Source: CAZWCX01 sp964632945
Lineage (GTDB): Bacteria; Planctomycetota; MHYJ01; WSZJ01; CAZWCX01
DNA: 64,000 nt
Reading direction: 5' to 3'
NCBI GenBank assembly: GCA_964632945.1
Contig: CAZWCX010000015.1
Location: forward strand, 1 to 64,000
Part shown: positions 33,441-41,925 of the stretch, piece after piece
Position numbering within the stretch: the stretch's first letter is position 1
How the letters are laid out: every line of letters begins with the position of its first letter
The notes under the pieces: model-generated
The model's database searches: none
Told to the model about the DNA's origin: nothing
The model's input: the letters and a program-made list of their open reading frames with translations, nothing else
Program-made: the position numbers and the translations under genes

Positions 33441-34367
33441 ATGGCCGACCTCCTTCGCATCGGTACGCGCGCCAGCCGGCTGGCGATGGCGCAGGCGGGC
33501 GCGGTCCGGGCGGCGCTCGAGCGCGCGCATCCGGGGCTTGCCGTCGAGCTGTGCCCCATCCAGACCACCGGCGACCGCCGGCTGGACAAGCCCCTGCCGG
33601 AGATCGGCGGCAAGGGCGTATTCACGCTGGAGATCGAGGAAGCGCTGCGCGCGGGGCGCGTCGAGATCGCCGTCCACAGCCTCAAGGATCTTCCCGTCCG
33701 GCTTCCCCCGGGTCTGGCGCTGGGCGCGATTCCGCGTCGAGAGTCCCCCATGGACGTGCTGGTCCATCGGAAAGGGACCTCCCTGCGGCTGCTGCCCCCG
33801 GGATCGGTGCTGGGGACGAGCAGCCCCCGGCGCGCGCTCTCGATCCGCGTCTCGTATCCGCACCTGCGCTTCGTCGACCTGCGCGGCAACGTCGAGACGC
33901 GGCTGCGGAAGCTCGACGCGGGCGAAGTCGACGGCCTGGTGATGGCCCACGCGGGGCTGCTGCGGCTGGGACTCGCCGGGGCGCGGGAAGTCGAGCCCAT
34001 CCCGCTGCTCACGCTTGTCCCGGCGCCGGGGCAGGGGGCGCTGGCGCTCGAGGTGCGTGCCGACGACGCGGCGACCCTCGCGCGACTGCGTCCGCTGCAC
34101 GACGCCGACACGGCGCTGGAGACCACGGTCGAGCGCGAGCTGCTCGAGGCGCTGGGCGGCGGATGCAGCATGGCGCTGGGAGCGCTGGCGCGGATCGCGG
34201 GCGGGCGGCTGCGACTGGTGGCCGCGCTTGCGGCCGCGGACGGACGGCGGCTCTGGCGCGTGACGCGCGAGGTTCCCGTGTCGCGCGCCCTCGACCTTCC
34301 GGCCGACGCCGCCGACGAATTCCGCCGGCTGGGCGCTGCCGAGGCGACGGTGCCGGGGCGCGCCTAG
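33441..34367 (+). CDS. hemC: Hydroxymethylbilane synthase (porphobilinogen deaminase)
   Basis: A 308-aa enzyme that joins four porphobilinogen molecules to hydroxymethylbilane. 'IGTRASRLAMAQA' at the N-terminus, 'GDRRLDKPLPEIGGKGVFT' and 'VHSLKDLPV' are classic motifs. The dipyrromethane cofactor is held by C242 in 'GGGCSMALGA', the same number as the E. coli cysteine. Length is normal. It forms the end of the haem operon that starts at 30503. The next haem genes (hemD, hemB, hemL) are not in the window. Confidence 0.97.
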   Translation: MADLLRIGTRASRLAMAQAGAVRAALERAHPGLAVELCPIQTTGDRRLDKPLPEIGGKGVFTLEIEEALRAGRVEIAVHSLKDLPVRLPPGLALGAIPRRESPMDVLVHRKGTSLRLLPPGSVLGTSSPRRALSIRVSYPHLRFVDLRGNVETRLRKLDAGEVDGLVMAHAGLLRLGLAGAREVEPIPLLTLVPAPGQGALALEVRADDAATLARLRPLHDADTALETTVERELLEALGGGCSMALGALARIAGGRLRLVAALAAADGRRLWRVTREVPVSRALDLPADAADEFRRLGAAEATVPGRA

Positions 34368-34380
34368 CCCGATTGAGTCA

Positions 34381-34399
34381 CGAACAGATTCGCTGTTCG
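34381..34399 (+). terminator. Hairpin after hemC
   Basis: CGAACAG (34381-34387) and CTGTTCG (34393-34399) form a 7-bp stem with a five-base ATTCG loop, 13 nt after the hemC stop codon. No T tract follows, so it is a terminator candidate only. A second hairpin, GCGATGC/GCATCGC, lies at 34521-34540. Confidence 0.4.
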
Positions 34400-34551
34400 C
34401 GAACCATCCGGCGCCGGCCGGCCATGAAGGCCGTCCGGAGCAGGACTGCCTCGCCCGGCGTGGGACCCCGTGTGTCGCACGCCGGGCGCTGGTCGCGCCG
34501 GGCTTCGTTGCTCGTCGGCGGCGATGCGCCGGGGCATCGCCTCCTCCTCGT

Positions 34552-34609
34552 GCCTCGCCGGGCGCGAAAATCACCGCGGCCGAACCCACAATCTCCGGAT
34601 GGAAGACCC
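34552..34609 (+). repeat. Dispersed intergenic repeat, copy B
   Basis: Begins GCCTCGCCGGGCGCGAAAA and ends at GGATGGAAGACCC, matching copies at 5998 and 63270. It lies just upstream of the peptidase gene at 34630. The rest of the 262-bp gap (34368-34629) holds two hairpins and no other feature I can see. Confidence 0.6.
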
Positions 34610-34629
34610 ACGCAAAGGGATCCGTGCCC

Positions 34630-36696
34630 ATGCCCCGCGACCCTGCCGCGCGCGTCCCCTGCCCTGCTCGCGCCTCCCTCCTTCTCCTGCTGATCGTCCT
34701 CGCCGGGACCTGGAGCCCCGGAGTCCTCGCCCAGGAGCGCAAGGAACAGGCCGCCAACGAGCTGTTGCGCCGCCTCGTGATCGGCGCGCGGCGGTGCGAC
34801 ATCGAGCACTACGACCTGCAAGTGGACGTTCCCCTCCCCGGCGCCGAATCCTCCGCGGAGGAAGAACCGGCGGCCGACATCCGCGCCCACATCCGCGTGG
34901 CCGGCGTCCTCAAGGAGCCGGTCACGGCGGTCCAGTTCCTCATCCTCAACGTCGCCCGGATCCGCGCGACCGGCGTCGGCGGCGTCGAGTGCCCGTTTAC
35001 CCTCCGCTCCGTGCTGCCCGAATTCCCGGTGACCCTGATCGAAATCGCGCTGCCGACCCCGCTGGCGCGCGGAGAAAAGACCACCATCACGATCGACTAC
35101 CTCCTGCCGTCCCGTCACCGCGGCCCGGACGGGCGCGCCGTCCGACGCTCCACCGACCCCTGGTTCGGGCCGGACGAGGTACATACCAATCTGGCCTCCG
35201 TCTGGTACCCGGGAAATCTGTACGAAACGCACACGATGGAGATGACCGTCACCGTTCCCCCCGGGCTGCGGGTCGTCGCATCGGGGGTCCCGGTCTCGGA
35301 AACGGCGGAACCGGACGGCCGGGCCACCTTCCGTTTCCGCGAGGACGAGGGGATGAACGTCATGACGGTCGTCGCGGCGCCGTTCCGCGTGCACACCATC
35401 CGGCGGGACGGAAGGGACTTGGTGCTTTACAGCCTGCCCTTGCCGCACGAGCTCGACCCGGAGCGGATCCTGGACGATCTGGCCTTCTGCCTCGACTACT
35501 TCGAGAAGAAATTCGGACCCTGCGGCCTGAGCCGGTTCGCGGTGGTCGTCGCGCCGCCTTCGTATTCGGCCGCCAGCTACAACGCCCGACACTATGCGCT
35601 CGTGCAGGACTTTCTCTTCTCCTTCCACGGTCTGCCCCCGGACGCGGGCGGGGCGGTCTGGTTCAGCGTTCTGGCCCACGAAGCCGCGCATGTCTGGTGG
35701 GGCCATCGCGCCCGCAGCGACCTCCTCGGCAACGGGGGGAACTGGCTGCGGGAGGGTCTGGCCGAATACAGCTCCTGGCAGGCGCTGACCGCCCGGTACG
35801 GCGAACGCCTTCCGCCCCACTACAGCCACCGGAAGATGCTTCGCGACTACCAGGACTCCATCCGGCTTCTCGGCGACAAGGAGCCCAGCCTGCTCGACAT
35901 CACCTACGCGATGCCGATCGACACCAGCTACGAGAAGGGGGCCTGGCTGTACGCGATGCTGGAGCGCTTGATGGGGGCGGATCCCTTCGCCCGGACGCTG
36001 GCGCGCTACCTGGAGGCCGCCTCGGCCCGGATGGCGAACTGGAAGCAGTTCCAGAAAATCGCCGCGGAGGAATCGCCCGTGGACCTGGAGCCGTTCTTCA
36101 CCCACTGGCTGGTCCGGACCGGTCGCCTCGATCTGGCCGCCGATGCGCGGGAAGACGCGGAAGGACGCTGGAGCGTCCTCGTGACGCAGTCGGGCGACTT
36201 TCCGTCCGGTTCCTCGCCCGCCTTCCGCGTGCTGGCGGAGGGCGCGGACGGGTCGCCTCGGGAGTGGACCGTCCGGCTGCCGGGGGAGGGGAAGACCCTG
36301 GAGCTGCCGGTGGAGTTTCGGCCCCGGTGCGTCCGCGTCGATCCCGACTGCTTCCTGCTCGACTGCGCGCGCCGGAACAACCGGTGGCCGGCCACCTGGG
36401 ACCCCGGGATCCGGGCGGGGTTCATGCCCGCCGAACGCGTGGCCCGCGCCCTCGGCGTGCCGGGGGACCGCGGCGCCTTGTTCGTCCAACGCACGATTCC
36501 CGGTTCGCCGGCGGACCGCGCCGGCCTCGAGGGGACCTGCATCACCTCGGTGGCGGGACGACCGGTGCGCGATCCCCATGCGATCGAGTGGGCTACATGG
36601 GACCTGGGCCGCGGCATGCCGCTCGAACTCGTCGTCCGCACCCCCATGGGGTCGAGCCGGGTACTCCTGCGCGACGTCGAGCCGGTCGACCAATAG
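34630..36696 (+). CDS. Secreted M1-like metallopeptidase with C-terminal PDZ domain
   Basis: A 688-aa exported gluzincin. The signal peptide is 'ASLLLLLIVLAGTWSPGVLA' near residues 15-34. The beta-rich N-terminal half is like the M1 saddle domain. The zinc site is HEAAH (350-354) with the third ligand E375 in 'NWLREGLAEY'; the gap is two residues longer than in classic M1 enzymes. Y in 'SYEKGAWLY' may be the transition-state tyrosine. The C-terminal about 90 residues form a PDZ domain ('PGSPADRAGLEGTCITSVAG'). It probably cleaves peptides in the periplasm. The ATG at 34630 was preferred to the in-frame GTG at 34624 for ribosome-binding-site spacing. Confidence 0.87.
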   Translation: MPRDPAARVPCPARASLLLLLIVLAGTWSPGVLAQERKEQAANELLRRLVIGARRCDIEHYDLQVDVPLPGAESSAEEEPAADIRAHIRVAGVLKEPVTAVQFLILNVARIRATGVGGVECPFTLRSVLPEFPVTLIEIALPTPLARGEKTTITIDYLLPSRHRGPDGRAVRRSTDPWFGPDEVHTNLASVWYPGNLYETHTMEMTVTVPPGLRVVASGVPVSETAEPDGRATFRFREDEGMNVMTVVAAPFRVHTIRRDGRDLVLYSLPLPHELDPERILDDLAFCLDYFEKKFGPCGLSRFAVVVAPPSYSAASYNARHYALVQDFLFSFHGLPPDAGGAVWFSVLAHEAAHVWWGHRARSDLLGNGGNWLREGLAEYSSWQALTARYGERLPPHYSHRKMLRDYQDSIRLLGDKEPSLLDITYAMPIDTSYEKGAWLYAMLERLMGADPFARTLARYLEAASARMANWKQFQKIAAEESPVDLEPFFTHWLVRTGRLDLAADAREDAEGRWSVLVTQSGDFPSGSSPAFRVLAEGADGSPREWTVRLPGEGKTLELPVEFRPRCVRVDPDCFLLDCARRNNRWPATWDPGIRAGFMPAERVARALGVPGDRGALFVQRTIPGSPADRAGLEGTCITSVAGRPVRDPHAIEWATWDLGRGMPLELVVRTPMGSSRVLLRDVEPVDQ

Positions 36697-36708
36697 GCGC
36701 CGCGGCGG

Positions 36709-37263
36709 TCAGCCGTTCCTGCGGCCGCCGATGATCTTCCGGGTCCGGCGGGTGGCCTGGTCGAGTCGCTTCCCCGCGGTCTCCAGGTCGAGCAGCAGGG
36801 TGACCGACATCAGGTCGAACCCGTGGCTGCCGAAGAAGGCGGTCGCCCCGGGGTTGTTGCCGGGGGTGACCGCCTCGATCGCGCGGATCTTGCGCGAGCG
36901 GAACCAGGAGACCGCCTCCCGGAGGAGCGCGCTGCCGACGTGATGCCGGCGCATGCCCGGTTCCACGAAGAGATTCTCGATCAGCCCGATCTCCTCGGGG
37001 TTGAAGAGCGGGCTGCGCTCATAGACGCTGGCATTGAGGAACCCTGCCCGGTTGCGGCTTTCCATCGCCACGAAGACGCGGGCGTCGGGCCGCTCGAGTT
37101 GGGTCAGCAGGCGGGCGCGCGCGATTTCCGGCGCATGCCGCGAGGGCCGGAAGTGGACATGGCCGGCGACCAGGTCGCCGACGATGAGCCGCCAACGCTC
37201 GACGATGTAGTCCATGTCGCGCTGCGTGGCCTTGCGAACGACGATCGGGTGCGCACGGGGCAT
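36709..37263 (-). CDS. GNAT family N-acetyltransferase
   Basis: A 184-aa acetyltransferase of the GNAT fold. 'IVVRKATQRDMDYIVE' opens the fold, and 'LIENLFVEPGMRRHHVGSAL' contains the acetyl-CoA pyrophosphate loop (RRHHVGSALL in place of the usual R/QxxGxG/A pattern). 'AIEAVTPGNNPGATAFFGSHGF' split over two strands is the typical C-terminal part, with N and F residues near the active site. The acceptor is unknown. It is convergent with the peptidase gene (12 bp between stops) and has its own promoter. Confidence 0.88.
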   Translation of the reverse strand: MPRAHPIVVRKATQRDMDYIVERWRLIVGDLVAGHVHFRPSRHAPEIARARLLTQLERPDARVFVAMESRNRAGFLNASVYERSPLFNPEEIGLIENLFVEPGMRRHHVGSALLREAVSWFRSRKIRAIEAVTPGNNPGATAFFGSHGFDLMSVTLLLDLETAGKRLDQATRRTRKIIGGRRNG

Positions 37264-37298
37264 GGCCGGACTCCCTCCTGGATGGACGACGGGCCGGC

Positions 37299-37327
37299 AT
37301 TCTAGCCGCGCGCGCAGGGCGTTTCAA
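37299..37327 (-). promoter_or_regulatory. Promoter of GNAT gene
   Basis: TTGAAA (37327-37322) and TAGAAT (37304-37299) with a 17-nt spacer on the minus strand. GGAGGGAG lies seven bases before the ATG at 37263. Confidence 0.6.
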
Positions 37328-37559
37328 AATCTTTCCGGCCCGGGCGCGGGGGCCTGCCGCGCTCATTCCTGGGTGGGTCCGGACGCCCCGCCGCGCCGGG
37401 CGTGACGGTCCGGCGTCGGCGAACTCGCCGGGCTCGCGCTCCCCCACGCGCCCCGCAGCGCGGGGCGATCGCCCAACCGCTCCCGCAGGCGCGGCACGAA
37501 ACACCCGCTGGCCCGGATGATCCGTGAAACCGCGTCCGCGGCTTCGTGAAGATTCCGGG
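37328..37559 (-). other. Intergenic region downstream of the squalene-cyclase-like gene
   Basis: No complete gene was found. On the minus strand an open frame continues past the neighbouring stop codon and reads protein-like sequence ('LHEAADAVSRIIRASG') to a stop near 37363, but it lacks a usable start and shows no family similarity I recognise. It may be a gene remnant or chance. Confidence 0.3.
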
Positions 37560-38792
37560 CTAGCGCGACGTGCGACGCACCGGGACGATCGGCTGCGTCG
37601 CCCGCCTCAGAAACAGGATGGCGAAGCAGGTGTCGTCGAACCCGGGCCCGCGATCGCCGCGCCACGCACCGTCGTCTTCCTGCGCCGCGAGCAGCCAGAG
37701 GGCCCCTTCCGCGTACCAGGGGCGCACCCCAAACTGCTCGACGCCGGCGAGAATTCCCGCCCGCTCGAGGGAGTAGAGGTAGTAGTAGTGCCATTGGGAG
37801 TCTCCGGGCGCGGCTCCGCCCTTGGCCGACTTTCCCGCGCGCGGATTCGCCTGCACGGTGAAGTGATCCGCGATCCATTCGAGTCCCTTGATCACGCGGC
37901 GGTCCCGGCGGGAGTCCTCGCCGAGGTGGTGCTTGGCGATGATCAATCCGCACACCCCGGAGCAAGTCATGCTTCCGTAGCTTTCGTCCGGGGGACGGCG
38001 CTCTCCCGCGCCCCCCGCGCCTTGCGGGGCAGGGGCGGTGCCGACGGGCTTCGACCGAACCTGATATCCCCAGCCGCCGTCGGAGTGCTGTCCCTGTTCG
38101 AGGATGCGCTCGGCCTTCTTCCACGTCTCGGCGGGGATGTCGAAACCGGCGGCGGCGCACGCGCGCAACCCGAGCAGGGCGAATTGGGTGTTGGAAAAGT
38201 CCCCGTCCCGCGGTCCGACCGGATCGGGGCAACGAACCGGGATCAGGGCCCGGGACGCCCGTTCCCCGCCCGCGGCCGGCGGCCGGGCGCCACCGGGCCC
38301 GCTTTCCACCACCCGGGGGGTCTTCAGGTGGGCCGGGAGGCGGATGTTCTCCCCATAGCTCCATTGGCCGTTCTCGCACTGGTTGCAGACGAGAAACTGG
38401 GCGAACTGGGCGATCCGGCCGCGATAGAGCGGGGCGTTGAGCGCCTCCAGGGTCATCGCCGCGACCGCCACCCGATAGGTGCGCTCCTTGAACTCGAGGC
38501 GCTCGACGTCGAGCGAGGAGACCCAGGCGATCCCTTCCGCAAGCACCGGGTCGTCGATCGGCACACCGGCGTGAAGGAGGGTGTAAACGACCAACTCCGA
38601 GGACGGGAAGGCGGGGCCGAACCGGGGAACCCGCTGACGAAGAAACTCAGCCCCGCGCTCGATGGCGGCGTCGATGCGTTCCTGATCCACCGGCGGTGCG
38701 TCCACCTTGCGGGCTTGGGCGGAGGCGTCGACCGGCGCCAGAACGGGTACGAACGCCAGAAGCAGGCGGGCCAGGATGGCGGTCCGGGGCAT
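37560..38792 (-). CDS. Secreted prenyltransferase/squalene-oxidase-repeat protein
   Basis: A 410-aa exported protein with a signal peptide (residues 1-25, 'LLLAFVPVLAPVDASA'). The body is an alpha-alpha barrel of the squalene cyclase/terpenoid cyclase type: repeated helix pairs with 'NGQWSYG', 'DGGWGYQ' and 'DDGAWRGD', each a variant of the QW repeat. 'GSMTCSGVCGLIIAK' and 'GFDDTCFAILFLRRA' are typical of the planctomycete secreted members. The catalytic DxDD motif of real cyclases is not visible, so a cyclase reaction is unlikely; the role is unknown. Secretion also argues against hopanoid synthesis. Confidence 0.85.
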   Translation of the reverse strand: MPRTAILARLLLAFVPVLAPVDASAQARKVDAPPVDQERIDAAIERGAEFLRQRVPRFGPAFPSSELVVYTLLHAGVPIDDPVLAEGIAWVSSLDVERLEFKERTYRVAVAAMTLEALNAPLYRGRIAQFAQFLVCNQCENGQWSYGENIRLPAHLKTPRVVESGPGGARPPAAGGERASRALIPVRCPDPVGPRDGDFSNTQFALLGLRACAAAGFDIPAETWKKAERILEQGQHSDGGWGYQVRSKPVGTAPAPQGAGGAGERRPPDESYGSMTCSGVCGLIIAKHHLGEDSRRDRRVIKGLEWIADHFTVQANPRAGKSAKGGAAPGDSQWHYYYLYSLERAGILAGVEQFGVRPWYAEGALWLLAAQEDDGAWRGDRGPGFDDTCFAILFLRRATQPIVPVRRTSR

Positions 38793-38912
38793 GGCGGGGT
38801 CCTCGAATGCGGCGTCGCGGAGTGGTTGCGACCTGCCCTGCGGAGAACCCTCCCGGGGGCGCGCTTTGCGCCGATTCCGGATTCCGCCCGGATTTCGCTT
38901 CCGCCCGACATC

Positions 38913-38941
38913 TTGACCCTCCCCGCGCGGAGCCCTATACT
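38913..38941 (+). promoter_or_regulatory. Promoter of the adenylate cyclase operon
   Basis: TTGACC (38913-38918) and TATACT (38936-38941), exactly 17 nt apart. GGGAGGA follows five to eleven bases before the ATG at 38975. Confidence 0.65.
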
Positions 38942-38974
38942 CAGGGCTTCCAGGGGGGGATGCGGGAGGAATTC

Positions 38975-41236
38975 ATGCCCAGCGGCGATGCGCCCGGGCC
39001 CGGCGGGACGGGTGCCCTGCGCGCCTGGCTCCGCGCCGACCCCAGACACCGCAAGTGCGCGCTCGGCGTCCTCATCGGGCTCGGCGTCTATCTTCTCATT
39101 CTGCCCCTCTGGTTCGCCGGCGGTCTCGACTGGCTGGAGCACTACGCCCTCGACGCCCGGACCACGATGTGGCTCGAACCCGGCACGTCGGACCCGAACC
39201 TGGTCTTGATCCAGGTGGACGACGAGAGCCTCGACCACATTCGCGCCACCGGCCAGGCGTGGCCTCCGCGCAGGGCGCTCTGGGGCTCCGTGGTCTCCTA
39301 CTGCCGACGCGGCGGGGCCAAGGCGATGGTCCTGGACGTCACCTTCGCGGAACCTTCCGCCTACACGATCTTCGAACGGGACGTGGTTGCCGAAGAGGAA
39401 ACCGATGACGCGATCTTCGCCGCGAATCTGCGGAGCGCCGGACAGGCCTATCTGGGCGTGACCCTGGCGACGCCAGGCCGGGAGAACGCGCACGGCATGC
39501 TGAAGGAGCCGCCCGCCCTGCCCCTCGAAATCCAATGCGCGCCGGAGGCCGCCGATCCGCCCGCGTACGTGGGGATCACCCCGCCCGTGGAGCCGATTCG
39601 CTCCGCCGTCGCCGGGTTGGGCAACGTCATCATCGCCTCCGATGCCGACGGGGTGGTCCGGGGGTATCATCCGATCGTCCGGATCAACGGCAAGCCGTTC
39701 CCCTCCCTCGGCACGCTCGTGGCCGCGCACGTCATGGGGGCGAAAACCCTGAGCATCGGACACCGGTCCCTGCGGCTCGGGGAGCGGGAGATCCGTCTCG
39801 ACCATCGGGGCCGCATCAACCTGCGATTCCACGGACCGTGGGAGGGGGCGGCCAACCAGCTCAGGCGCCCCTACCCGTACACCAACCTCAAGACCATCCT
39901 CGAGTCGATCCTCGTGGAGGCGCGAAACCAGGATCTGCCCATGGAGGAGCGGCAGCCGGTCCCGTTCCCCGCGGAGATGTTTCGGGACCGGGTCGTCTTC
40001 CTGGGCTACACCGCCGCCGACCTGGGCGACATTCACACCCTGCCCACGGGGCCGCTCAAGCCGGGCGTGCTCGTGCACATGACGGCGGTCGACAACCTCC
40101 TTCATGGCGACCCGCTGCGGCACAACAAGTTGGGTTGGGCGATCTTCGGCGTCCTGCTCGCGTGCCTGGTCACCGCCCTGTCCGTCTCGTACCCGTCCTC
40201 CTGGCGCGGGCCGACCCTCGGTTTCATCGTCCTCGCGCTCCTGGTCGCGGCGGCGACGGGGCTCTACGGCATGAGCCTGCTCTGGATCGACTTCGCCCCC
40301 ATGTTCTTCGGCATCCTGGGAACGATGTCGTTCTGCCTCGCCGCGCACTACATTCTCGAGTACCGCCAACGCCGCCAGATCCGCGGCATGCTCTCGGTCT
40401 ACCTGGCGCCCCAGGCGGTCGCGTATTTCGAGCGCCACCCGGAAAAGCTCGTCCTCGGCGGCGAAACCCGCGAGGCGACCATGTTCTTCTCCGACCTGGC
40501 GGGGTTCACCTCGATCTCCGAGGGACTCGGGCCGGCGAAACTCGTGGAGATCATGAACGACTACCTCGGGCGCGTGACCAACGTGATCCTGGAGCACGAG
40601 GGCACCGTCGACAAGTACATCGGCGACGCCGTGGTGGCCTTCTGGAACGCGCCGATCGACCAGCCGGACCATGCCCTCCGGGCCTGCCATGCCGCCATCG
40701 ACAGCCAGGCGGCCATGCTCGAATTGCGCCGCCAATATCCGATGCTCAACATGAGGGTCGGCCTCAACTCCGGCGTCGTGACCGTCGGGAACATGGGGTG
40801 CGCGTCGAAGTTCAATTATACGGTGATGGGCGACGCGGTGAACCTGGCGTCCCGGCTCGAGGGTGCCAACAAGAACTACGACACCCTGACCATGATCGGG
40901 GAAGATACCTACCGGCACGTGGTCGGCAAGGTGGTCGCCCGGGAGCTCGATCTCCTCCGGGTGAAGGGGAAAGACAAGCCGGTGCGCGTGTACGAATTGG
41001 TGGGTCGCCCCGGAGAGGTGTCGGACACGCGGCGCCAGGTCCTCCTGCGGTATGAAAACGGACTGACCGCCTACCGGGAGCGCCGCTGGGCGGAAGCGAT
41101 CCAGCAGTTCCAGTCCGCCGTCGATCTGGATCCCGAGGACGGGCCCGCACGGCTCTATCTCGAACGATGCAATGGCTATCTGACCGACCCGCCCGAGCCC
41201 GACTGGGACGGGGTGACGACGTTGACCACGAAATGA
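38975..41236 (+). CDS. CHASE2-domain class III adenylate cyclase with C-terminal TPR-like segment
   Basis: A 753-aa membrane sensor-cyclase. One N-terminal helix (about 28-48) precedes an extracytoplasmic CHASE2 domain (about 50-385, 'LVLIQVDDESLDHI', 'DVTFAEPSAY', 'RDRVVFLGYTAADLGD'). Three helices follow (about 387-460), then the cytoplasmic class III catalytic domain (about 490-660). The two metal aspartates are D507 in 'FFSDLAGFTS' and D551 in 'YIGDAVVAF'. K547 occupies the position expected for adenine recognition, and 'MGDAVNLASRLEG' supplies the Asn/Arg pair. Residues 680-753 look like a TPR hairpin. An unknown external signal is thus turned into cAMP. The ATG at 38975 has a near-perfect Shine-Dalgarno sequence. 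Confidence 0.92.
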   Translation: MPSGDAPGPGGTGALRAWLRADPRHRKCALGVLIGLGVYLLILPLWFAGGLDWLEHYALDARTTMWLEPGTSDPNLVLIQVDDESLDHIRATGQAWPPRRALWGSVVSYCRRGGAKAMVLDVTFAEPSAYTIFERDVVAEEETDDAIFAANLRSAGQAYLGVTLATPGRENAHGMLKEPPALPLEIQCAPEAADPPAYVGITPPVEPIRSAVAGLGNVIIASDADGVVRGYHPIVRINGKPFPSLGTLVAAHVMGAKTLSIGHRSLRLGEREIRLDHRGRINLRFHGPWEGAANQLRRPYPYTNLKTILESILVEARNQDLPMEERQPVPFPAEMFRDRVVFLGYTAADLGDIHTLPTGPLKPGVLVHMTAVDNLLHGDPLRHNKLGWAIFGVLLACLVTALSVSYPSSWRGPTLGFIVLALLVAAATGLYGMSLLWIDFAPMFFGILGTMSFCLAAHYILEYRQRRQIRGMLSVYLAPQAVAYFERHPEKLVLGGETREATMFFSDLAGFTSISEGLGPAKLVEIMNDYLGRVTNVILEHEGTVDKYIGDAVVAFWNAPIDQPDHALRACHAAIDSQAAMLELRRQYPMLNMRVGLNSGVVTVGNMGCASKFNYTVMGDAVNLASRLEGANKNYDTLTMIGEDTYRHVVGKVVARELDLLRVKGKDKPVRVYELVGRPGEVSDTRRQVLLRYENGLTAYRERRWAEAIQQFQSAVDLDPEDGPARLYLERCNGYLTDPPEPDWDGVTTLTTK

Positions 41237-41250
41237 TGGAGGAACGGGTC

Positions 41251-41910
41251 ATGAGCAAACCGACCATCGCGGTCGCCCTGTCGCTGATCCTCGCCGCCGC
41301 GGGGGCCTGGGCGGATGTCGCGCCCGTCCGGACCCGCACGGGTAACGTCTACGATGCGGCCGTGGAAGGGAGCAAGGTGGTGGCCACCCTGGCCCAGGGG
41401 ACGATCGTGGAGATCCTCACCGAGCAGCCGGGTTGGATCAAGGTCCGAATGTCGGACGGCCGCACCGGATTCGTGCGCTCGAGCACCCTGGATGCCTCGA
41501 AGCGCGCGGCTGGATCGCTCGGCGGCGCCGGCACCGGGACGACCGGTACCGGCGAGACGACAAAAACCCCGGGCGGGACCGGAACGACGGCGGGAACGGG
41601 GACCCGACCCCCGGCCGGGACCGGCGCCTCGAGCGCGGGCGCCCCGAAGAGCGTCCAGTCCACGGGGGTCTCCGGCAAGGAGGACATGTGGAGCAAGCTG
41701 GGCGGCGGCGGATCGCAGGATCAGGCGGCGGCCGCCGGCAAGGGATTCAACGAAGAGGTGGAGCGCTCCTATCGGAAGAACAATCCGAACCTGGAGGCCT
41801 ATTACCGACTGATCGATGAGGAGATCCTGAATCTCGATTTCAACCGTCCCGGCGCACTGGAACAGTTCCGCCGTCAAGGCTATCTGGGCGAGTACGCCAC
41901 CAACCCGTAG
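41251..41910 (+). CDS. Secreted SH3-domain protein with Gly/Thr-rich linker
   Basis: A 219-aa exported protein. A signal peptide (residues 1-21) is followed by a bacterial SH3 domain (about 22-82, 'GNVYDAAVEGSKVVATLAQG', 'GWIKVRMSDGRTGFV'). A low-complexity linker rich in Gly, Thr and Pro spans about 90-135. The last 80 residues are a charged helical part with no known family. Bacterial SH3 domains often bind peptidoglycan or proteins at the cell surface. The gene follows the cyclase after 14 bp with GGAGGA upstream of its ATG, and precedes the M48 lipoprotein gene by 15 bp, so all three form one operon. Confidence 0.82.
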   Translation: MSKPTIAVALSLILAAAGAWADVAPVRTRTGNVYDAAVEGSKVVATLAQGTIVEILTEQPGWIKVRMSDGRTGFVRSSTLDASKRAAGSLGGAGTGTTGTGETTKTPGGTGTTAGTGTRPPAGTGASSAGAPKSVQSTGVSGKEDMWSKLGGGGSQDQAAAAGKGFNEEVERSYRKNNPNLEAYYRLIDEEILNLDFNRPGALEQFRRQGYLGEYATNP

Positions 41911-41925
41911 GCCAGGAGGTCGACC

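Noticed and set aside
37560..38792. Squalene-hopene cyclase
   Set aside because: QW-like repeats are present but no DxDD catalytic motif, the protein is short and it has a signal peptide.
41521..41640. Tandem DNA repeat or CRISPR-like array
   Set aside because: It is the Gly/Thr-rich linker of a coding sequence with irregular units and no spacers.
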